Assembly (NCBI GenBank): GCA_016719925.1
Contig: JADJYC010000003.1
Location: 310,001-374,000 of the forward strand
Length of the DNA: 64,000 nucleotides
Origin: Crocinitomicaceae bacterium
GTDB taxonomy: Bacteria > Bacteroidota > Bacteroidia > Flavobacteriales_D > Crocinitomicaceae
Reading direction: 5' to 3'
The notes beneath the pieces are model-generated. The model was not told the DNA's origin, did not search any database, and worked only from the letters and a program-made list of their open reading frames with translations. The position numbers were made by a program, and so were the translations under genes. Numbering within the stretch: position 1 is the stretch's first letter; every line of letters begins with the position of its first letter. Below are positions 57,705 to 64,000 of the stretch, piece after piece.

Positions 57705-59960
57705 CTAAGAAGCTTTCACCATCGCAGGTACGGCAGCCTTAATCTGACCACCTTTAAAATTCACCAGTTTTATTTTGGCCGCATTCAGTGCTTTTAAGAT
57801 TTTTGCCTGATCAGCAATGTCTTTTTTATAAGCCGGTACAAGCGTTTTTAACAAAGTGATGAAATCCAACGCCCCCTGTTTTGCTTTAATGCCTGTATGA
57901 AAATCTACTTCATTCAAATCAGGATATTTCGTTTTGAATTTTGAAAATGAAGCACGGTAAGGTTCAAATTTATCTGAGATCATTTGTTCACCCCAGCAGG
58001 TTACTGTGAGTTTAATATTGCTTCCTTTATCAGCCCTGAAAACGGTGAGACCGGAATTTTTGAATTTGTCCTTTTCAAACGGCACCGGACTTAAAGTAGA
58101 ATCTCTGTAATAAACACCGTGCGACTCATCCATAATTCCGCCGCCTTGTGCAACCAGTTCTACTTTCAAATCTTTTTCGATTATGGCGTTAAAAATTTCC
58201 ATGATCTGAATGGAATCATTGTCAGTTAACAGTGCGTATCCCTGCGCATCAGTTACCTGTTTCAACATGGTGTAACGGTCATCATCATTCACATATGCTA
58301 AATTCATGTGAACCATCGTTTCTTCCAACTTAGTGGAAAGTACTTTTTCACCAAACGCAATGTGATAAACATGAAATACCTCTTCACGGTTTACACATGG
58401 AAAAGTAAAATCTTGCGTGGCGTAATTAAACGTTGCTCCATCTGCAAAAGTATAGATGTCACCATCCTGCTCATAAGACATAAAAATATAGCCCAGATTC
58501 TTTTGCATTTTATCATAAAGCGCCTGATATTTTATCAGAAGAAAATAAGCTTCTTCCATTTCTTTAATCAATTTGGCCAGCGTGAGTTTTTCATTCTCCC
58601 ATTGCGTATTGAGATGCACCAGACGATTTTGTTCCACATTCACTTTTTTATCATGTTTTGTGAGCGCACCGGTTGGATGCCCTTGCCCGTCCTGATCAGA
58701 AAATCCAAGATTTTTTTTCTTGATTTTTTTCTTCTTCATTTTTTTGGGAGCTTCCTGAACGCGCAGCTGATCAAGTTTAAATTCCGTTTTCTTGATACGC
58801 AATTCGGTGTCTTTGATTTTATCTTCATACACTGCAATCCAATAATCATAACCACGCTTGCCGTAAAGTTTTTCATTCAGATCTTTGATATAGACATTTT
58901 CAAGTTCCCAAAGCAGGCGCCAGTATGTTGTTCCTTTCCCATACGTTGAATCGGGTGAAAGCAAACGGTGTTCATTTTTTCCATACAGAATGTATGAAGA
59001 TCCACCTTTCTGAATGGCAATGGTAGTTTGTCTTTCTTCATGAAAACCATGCACATGATAATGAATCACCCTTGAGTTCTGATTGTGTGTTCTCAGCTCA
59101 CGGACACAAATATCCTTTACACGGATTTCAGGTTTGGTTTCAATAATTTTTCCATCCGGCCGTTCTTCTCTTTCTGAAAAAATAAAGCTCTCAAAATAAA
59201 AAATTCCGCGTTCATCCGGCACAGCATGATTGTAAGGAGTTTTATATCCGCCTTTCAGATCAGACCATTGTGAACCATCTCCGGCAGCAGAAATAAAATT
59301 TTTATAGTCCACATTTGTTCCGCCCAATGCCTGAAAAATCACCAATGAACGGTCATTGACATAATTTTCATGTGCTTTGTAGATAGCGTTCATGATGAGC
59401 ATTTGATCCTGCTGAGAATATCCTGAGTTTAATACGCCCGCCAGTTTATCTGTAATTGACATCGAAGGTGTGAAGTACGAATAAATTCCCTTCAATAAAA
59501 TATATTCACCGGATGAAGTAGTAGTCAATGCTGTTTGCGGAATGTGCTGCATAACATATTGCTCAAATACTTTTAATTTGTCTTTTAACGGTTTATCTTT
59601 TTCATCTACAGACATTCTGTAATGAAGTACTTTATCCAGTTCCCACAATGCAAACATATTTGCCAGGTCAGAAACCAATCCAACCGATTTGCGCGGAATC
59701 TGATCAGTATGCAAAATCAGTTTTTCAGGAAACTGTACAATTTGTTTTTCCACATACGGATAATTTGGCAGCGTATCATTTATCCAGGGAATGGAATCTG
59801 TAAATTCAAAAAGATGAAAAAGTTCAGGTTTGAGGATTTCCGTTTTGCGTGAAATGTTGTAGAAAAAAGCACGCTCTTCACCGGTAAAATCATTCCAGCT
59901 GGTCTGGGCGGTCGTGACGCCAAGCCAACTGCAAAAAATACTCAGGCAAACGTATTTCAT
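57705..59960 (-). CDS. Large secreted protein of unknown function
   Basis: A 751-residue protein with a signal peptide ('SIFCSWLGVTTAQ'). The first 400 residues are alpha/beta, with a His-rich stretch 'RVIHYHVHGFHEERQTTIAI'. A strongly basic linker follows ('APKKMKKKKIKKKNLGFSDQ') and a long helical section ('LAKLIKEMEEAYFLLIKYQA'). The last third is again alpha/beta ('KLTVTCWGEQMISD'). It ends 'AAVPAMVKAS'. I do not recognise any family. It stands alone, with AT-rich gaps on both sides. Confidence 0.6.
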   Translation of the reverse strand: MKYVCLSIFCSWLGVTTAQTSWNDFTGEERAFFYNISRKTEILKPELFHLFEFTDSIPWINDTLPNYPYVEKQIVQFPEKLILHTDQIPRKSVGLVSDLANMFALWELDKVLHYRMSVDEKDKPLKDKLKVFEQYVMQHIPQTALTTTSSGEYILLKGIYSYFTPSMSITDKLAGVLNSGYSQQDQMLIMNAIYKAHENYVNDRSLVIFQALGGTNVDYKNFISAAGDGSQWSDLKGGYKTPYNHAVPDERGIFYFESFIFSEREERPDGKIIETKPEIRVKDICVRELRTHNQNSRVIHYHVHGFHEERQTTIAIQKGGSSYILYGKNEHRLLSPDSTYGKGTTYWRLLWELENVYIKDLNEKLYGKRGYDYWIAVYEDKIKDTELRIKKTEFKLDQLRVQEAPKKMKKKKIKKKNLGFSDQDGQGHPTGALTKHDKKVNVEQNRLVHLNTQWENEKLTLAKLIKEMEEAYFLLIKYQALYDKMQKNLGYIFMSYEQDGDIYTFADGATFNYATQDFTFPCVNREEVFHVYHIAFGEKVLSTKLEETMVHMNLAYVNDDDRYTMLKQVTDAQGYALLTDNDSIQIMEIFNAIIEKDLKVELVAQGGGIMDESHGVYYRDSTLSPVPFEKDKFKNSGLTVFRADKGSNIKLTVTCWGEQMISDKFEPYRASFSKFKTKYPDLNEVDFHTGIKAKQGALDFITLLKTLVPAYKKDIADQAKILKALNAAKIKLVNFKGGQIKAAVPAMVKAS

Positions 59961-60105
59961 GGACGAGGAAGGGTTTTTGGTTGTTCTATAACGTACAATT
60001 CAATGAAAGTAACGTTCAGCGCTAAATTAAGGAATTATTGGATGATCTAATTTAGGGCTGAGTTTTGTTATTAACAGAGATATTCATAGTGAAGGATTTT
60101 GGTTG

Positions 60106-60276
60106 AGGACAAGGACGAAGGACAAAGGACAGAGGACAAAGGACAAAGGGAAAAGGACAGAGGACAAAGGACAGAGGACAAAGGACAGAGGACAAAGGAC
60201 AGAGGACAAAGGACAGAGGACAAAGGACAGAGGACAAAGGACAGAGGACAGAGGACAGAGGACAAAGGACAGAGGG
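60106..60276. repeat. Minisatellite of the GGACAAAGGACAGA unit
   Basis: About a dozen nearly identical 14-bp units (two 7-mers, AGGACAA and AGGACAG) over 170 bp, giving open frames of pure repeat on both strands that are not genes. The unit is related to the shorter array at 52421-52505. It lies 145 bp upstream of the 751-residue gene's start. Confidence 0.85.
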
Positions 60277-60570
60277 ATAAGTGTCATGGGGTGAGAGAAA
60301 AGTTTTTTGATGATTGATTTCAATTTATAAACGTGTTGTCAGCGTTCAAATATTTAGAACTCAACTTGGGCGGATTAATATGATTTTGTTGATTTGTTTT
60401 GCGTGAAGAGTATCTGCGAATTTTTTCTGCGTTATCTGCGGGAAGATTGAGATTGTGGATTTTTTCTCCCGCTGATTTTCGCGGATTTGTTGCGCTGATT
60501 TTAAATGAACCTTTTTGTTTTGTAACGGGTGTCGTCCTTGTTTACTTTTGAATTCAAATTCAAATTTTTG

Positions 60571-61010
60571 TGAACCTCTGTGTCTTCTTTGTGAAGCGAT
60601 AGCGACTTTGTGGTTTAACAAATCAATCTAAAAAGAAATTAAAATTCTTAGATTTTTTTATTTCAAATGCACATTATCCTTGTCTTCCGAGTTCTTAAAT
60701 TTGAACTCAGATTTGGTAGATTAAACAGATTTTCGCAGAATTTTTTGACTTCAAATTCACTTCTTTGTGAACCTCTGTGTCTTCTTTGTGAAGCGATAGC
60801 GACTTTGTGGTTTAACAAATCAATCTAAAAGAAATTAAAATTCTTAGATTTTTTTATTTCAAATGCACATTATCCTTGTCTTCCGAGTTCTTAAATTTGA
60901 ACTCAGATTTGGCAGATTAAACAGATTTTCGCAGATTTTTTTAGACTTCAAATTCATTTCTTTGTGAACCTCTGTGTCTTCTTTGTGAAGCGATAGCGAC
61001 TTTGTGGTAT
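60571..61010. repeat. 197-bp tandem repeat, about 2.2 copies
   Basis: 'tgaacctctgtgtcttcttt' followed by 'gtgaagcgatagcgactttg' begins at 60571, 60768 and 60965, a constant period of 197 bp. The repeated unit also contains 'attatccttgtcttccgagt' and a stretch with 'cagattttcgcaga'. The two full copies are almost identical. Upstream, at 60400-60500, similar words appear ('tctgcgttatctgcggg', 'cgctgattttcgcggat'). No gene is seen in 59961-61049. Confidence 0.85.
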
Positions 61011-61049
61011 AACAATATACTCAGTTGGATTAAGACTGAGGCATATTTC

Positions 61050-63216
61050 TTACAACACCAATAATCCAATCTCTCTCAAACGTGCTGCACTTTTGCTAAT
61101 CCAAAATAAATCAAAATCACCCGGAAATACTTTTTCAAAATCTTCTTTGAATTTTGACATGGTTAAAACATGTGGCGCTGAAATCAGAAAATGATCAAAA
61201 TAATTCATCAGCCAGTTACCATAATTTTCTTCTATCAGTATTTTCTCAATTCCGGAATTTGAAATAAAGGTGAGTTCCGTTTGTTGTTTTTTTGATTTGG
61301 ATGTAACGGATTTTGCAGTTGGTTTAATACCGGTATAAATAATCCGGGCAGTTGGTCTGAAAACCGGAATTTCAGGTTCTTCTATAAAACGCAGAATGTA
61401 GTCAGGGTCTATTTTTGTTGAAGGAATTTTTTCATCAAACCACTTTTGCAGCGGCAAATCAAAACCAACTCCGCGCATATAATTGTAAAGTGATTTTCTC
61501 AATCCTTCTGAAAAAACGGAATGATCGGCTGCATTGATTTCTTCATACTCCACATCATTATTGGCAAAAGTTGGATGAGCAGCTGAAATCAGTTTAGTTT
61601 TATAAAATTCAGGATTCATGCCAACCGGTGAATGTGCCGTCATTGCAAAACGATGCCAGAAACCAGACTGAATGACTCCACTTTCAAAAAGTTGTCTTAC
61701 CATTTCAAGTGAATCTACCGGTTCTTGTTTTGTTTGTGTGGGATATCCGTACATCAGATACGAGTGAACCAAAATTCCCGCATCTGAAAAATTACGGCAG
61801 ACCTTTGTTACCTGCTCAACAGTCACACCTTTGTCAATGAGTTTTAATAAACGGTCAGATGCTACTTCCAAACCGCCGGACATGGCTATGCAACCTGATG
61901 CTTTTAATAATCTGCATAAATCTCTGGTAAAACTTTTTTCAAAACGGATGTTGGTCCACCACACCACATTCATTTTCCGTTTTAAAATTTCAATGGCAAG
62001 ATCTCTCAGCAAACCCGGAGGAGCAGCTTCATCCACAAAATGAAATCCATTTTCACCCGTCTGATCAATCAGCAATTGCATGCGGTCACATATCAAGGGC
62101 GCAGCTGTCTGATCATATCGTTTTATATAATCCAGGCTGACATCACAAAAGGTACATTTGGCCCAATAACACCCGTGTGCGATGGTAAGTTTATTCCATC
62201 GTCCATTGCTCCATAAACTGTGCATCGGATTGGCCATTTCAATCACTGAAAGATAATTTTTCAGATTCAAATCTGAATAATCAGGTACCGGTAATTCATT
62301 CTGTGAAAAATCTTTGGTTTCTGAATTATCTATATAAATAATCTGATTATTCTGAAGACAAAAAGTGCGTTTTAGATTTTCAATCTGACGTTTACCAGAT
62401 ACAAATTCAAGCAGATTTAAGAGCGGCGCTTCACCATCATCCAGCGTAATAAAATCAACATAATCAAAAACACGTTTATCTGAAACTGTACGAAGCTCTG
62501 TGTTTGGAAACCCACCACCCATTGCAATTTTTACCTTTGGGAAATGTGTTTTGATATAGTGACCGCACTTTAAAGCGCTGAATAAATTTCCGGGGAACGG
62601 AACAGATAAACAAACCAGATCAGGTTTAAATTTTTCCAGCGCTTCCTTCAATTTATTTTCAGTCAGATCAATGATGAATGATTTTTTTATTTTTCAGTTC
62701 TTCATTCAATTCATCAAATGTATTGGCACATCTTCCCAAACGCTCTGCATAACGGCTGAATCCAAAATCAGCATCCGTTGTTTCCACAATAAAATCAGAT
62801 AAATCATCCAGGTACAACGTTGCCAGATAACGCGCCTGATCTTGTTTACCCATGGTTCCAAAACACCATTCCAAATCTTCCTGCTGATCAAAACGGGAGG
62901 CTTTTGGAAGAAAATCGTTTTCACAAATGGCGTGTGCAAGTGACGGATTTTTATACTGCAGAAAAGAGATGACATCATCAATTGTGCGGATATAATTTTC
63001 TTTTAAAGCAATAATCCGGCTTGCATTGGCAGAATAATTTTCCGAGCCGGTTTTGTCAAATATTTTTGTCAGACCTTCTTTTGAAAAAAGTTCCTGGACC
63101 ACATCAAGACCTAAATCAATCTGATGGGATTCAATCTGTTTTGATTTCAGAAATCCATTCAGATAAACAATAGACGGATAAGGCGTATTGAGTTGTGTGA
63201 AAGGAGGCAATATCAA
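61050..63216 (-). CDS. Radical SAM protein with cobalamin-binding-type N-terminal domain (frameshifted)
   Basis: About 720 residues. The N-terminal 180 residues ('LPPFTQLNTPYPSIVYLNGF') and then 'FKPDLVCLSVPFPGNL' and 'KVKIAMGGGFPN' form the B12-binding-like domain found in this radical SAM type. The SAM cluster motif is 'HGCYWAKCTFCDVSLDYI', with Cys161, Cys166 and Cys169 of the second segment, a C-x4-C-x2-C spacing. 'SGGLEVASDRLLKLIDKGVT' and 'LVHSYLMYGYPTQTKQEP' are later SPASM-free core elements. The two segments are in different frames; removing one base in the T7 run at 62682-62688 restores 'LKNKKSFIIDLTENKLKEAL'. The first in-frame start is a TTG at 63216; no ATG is seen, so the true start is uncertain. 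Confidence 0.85.
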
Positions 63217-63408
63217 AAGTACTTTCGGATTCAGGATGCAAAATTTGGTTTTCCAAAAATAGGGGAAATTTCAGCTTGGTTGAGATTTTGAATTGGGTAT
63301 TGGAAAATCGACAGTGGTTTGTTGCGGATACATATCCGCTAAATGGTGGATTGGCGAAGGATGAATATCCTTCTAAGCACAGGAGATTAATATCCTCTAC
63401 AGCGTGCT

Positions 63409-63720
63409 TTAACGCTGTTTACGATTCTTTTTATACTTTGTCTCAGGTTGTCTCTTAAAATGAAAAACAGCCAAAACCAAAATCTGTAATCCAACTACTT
63501 CATAAACTATCACAAACGGAAACCGGGCAACAATGGCTTCATGAATATTTGCAAACTTTATTGGAAACAGGGAGGGATTATCCTTTATCAGTCCTACAAC
63601 ATGAAAAACTTCTTCTTCGAATTCAAAACCTAATTCAGGACTTTTTTCATTGTAGTAAATTACAGACTCTGACATTTCAGAAATCGCCTGTTCAAGAAAA
63701 ACAATTTTGTACGAAGGCAT
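63409..63720 (-). CDS. RelE/ParE-type toxin
   Basis: A 103-residue basic protein with the RelE/ParE fold pattern: 'YKIVFLEQAISEMSESVIYY', 'LGFEFEEEVFHVVGLIKDNP' and 'IVARFPFVIVYEVVGLQIL', ending in a conserved 'VFHFKRQPE' strand and basic tail. Members act as mRNA interferases or gyrase inhibitors. The gene starts at the base following the antitoxin's stop, the usual arrangement. Which target is hit cannot be read from the sequence. Confidence 0.85.
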   Translation of the reverse strand: MPSYKIVFLEQAISEMSESVIYYNEKSPELGFEFEEEVFHVVGLIKDNPSLFPIKFANIHEAIVARFPFVIVYEVVGLQILVLAVFHFKRQPETKYKKNRKQR

Positions 63721-63960
63721 CTATTCAGAGAATTTTTGCTTAATGCGCTTTTTGGCTTCCTCCAAAGAATAACCTTTGCTTTTACCCGATTTGAACAATG
63801 CTGATCGTTTCAAAACTTCTTTTTGTTGATCAATACTAATCAAACTTAAATTGTTCTGACGGTAAACTTCTAATAACTGATAGACAACTTCCAGTATTTT
63901 AGAATCTGCCTCATCTATATACTTGTGCACTTTGGAACGTTTTGCTGTTGTTGTCATCAT
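63721..63960 (-). CDS. Antitoxin of the ParE/RelE-type pair
   Basis: A 79-residue protein, helical throughout: 'HKYIDEADSKILEVVYQLLE' and 'SLEEAKKRIKQKF'. It matches the small Bacteroidota antitoxins paired with RelE/ParE toxins, and it lies immediately upstream of the toxin gene. The N-terminus (MMTTTAKRSK) may hold a short DNA-binding element. Autoregulation of the pair is expected but no operator is identified. Confidence 0.72.
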   Translation of the reverse strand: MMTTTAKRSKVHKYIDEADSKILEVVYQLLEVYRQNNLSLISIDQQKEVLKRSALFKSGKSKGYSLEEAKKRIKQKFSE

Positions 63961-64000
63961 CGTTTAATTTACTTAATAAAGATAAGGAATTTTCAGATAA

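Noticed and set aside
60052..60323. Five overlapping open frames on both strands of 60052-60323
   Set aside because: They are translations of the 14-bp minisatellite ('SSVLCPLSFVLCPLS' and its reverse), open because the unit has no stop codon, with no start signal or conserved sequence.

Overview
The window is AT-rich DNA from a member of the Bacteroidota, most likely Flavobacteriales. The evidence is two large secreted proteins with the gliding-motility/type B C-terminal sorting domain of the type IX secretion system (T9SS), one protein with a type A sorting tail, about seventeen SprB-type repeats in one giant protein, a TonB-dependent receptor with carboxypeptidase-like N-terminal domain, an HYC_CC_PP-type protein, a MsrB-MsrA fusion lipoprotein, and TAnnTTTG-type -7 boxes in front of tRNA genes. 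No plasmid, phage or replication functions are visible; this looks like ordinary chromosome with one unusual tRNA region.

Layout. 1-4 kb: envelope genes on the plus strand (acyltransferase, lipoprotein, PAP2 phosphatase, NlpC/P60 peptidase, STAS-like protein). 4-9.5 kb: minus strand SUI1/YciH, a glycerophosphodiesterase-like lipoprotein, a membrane-anchored patatin, and small lipoproteins. 10-16.3 kb: one giant SprB-repeat surface protein. 16.5-21.3 kb: threonine aldolase, an O-methyltransferase, and a metal-related set (HMA protein, TonB receptor, cysteine-rich HYC protein). 21.4-27 kb: ElyC/SanA-like protein, two related small envelope proteins, sucC, map, a small membrane protein and a LacI-type regulator. 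27.1-29 kb: tRNA-Ser, tRNA-Pro and tRNA-Arg, embedded in degenerate tRNA pieces, a GIY-YIG nuclease remnant and a seven-copy 91-bp array carrying the tRNA-Arg 5' half. 29-35.8 kb: a helical-repeat cytosolic protein, a second T9SS type B protein, and a glucosaminidase-LysM protein. 36-44.5 kb: MsrBA, DUF2157/GDYXXLXY pair, superfamily I helicase, an unknown anchored protein, a BtuF-like metal-chelate binding protein and a cystathionine beta-synthase. 44.5-52.4 kb: beta-barrel and lipoprotein genes, EttA, three tandem paralogous secreted proteins, dapB and lepB. 52.4-61 kb: WbqC-like protein, a T9SS type A protein, several small envelope proteins, a 751-residue unknown secreted protein, and several families of low-complexity intergenic repeats. 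61-64 kb: a cobalamin-binding-type radical SAM protein and a ParE/RelE-type toxin-antitoxin pair.

The main caution is that at least fifteen otherwise normal genes are interrupted by one-base indels, mostly in A/T homopolymers, or by single in-frame stops. Some are genes that the cell almost certainly needs (lepB, sucC). I read most of these as sequencing or assembly errors and describe each gene across the break. The most interesting region is 27.1-29.0 kb: at both the Pro and Arg loci, a promoter-proximal tRNA-like copy has its anticodon arm replaced by a perfect hairpin and lacks a matching acceptor strand, while the bona fide tRNA is the last unit of the transcript.
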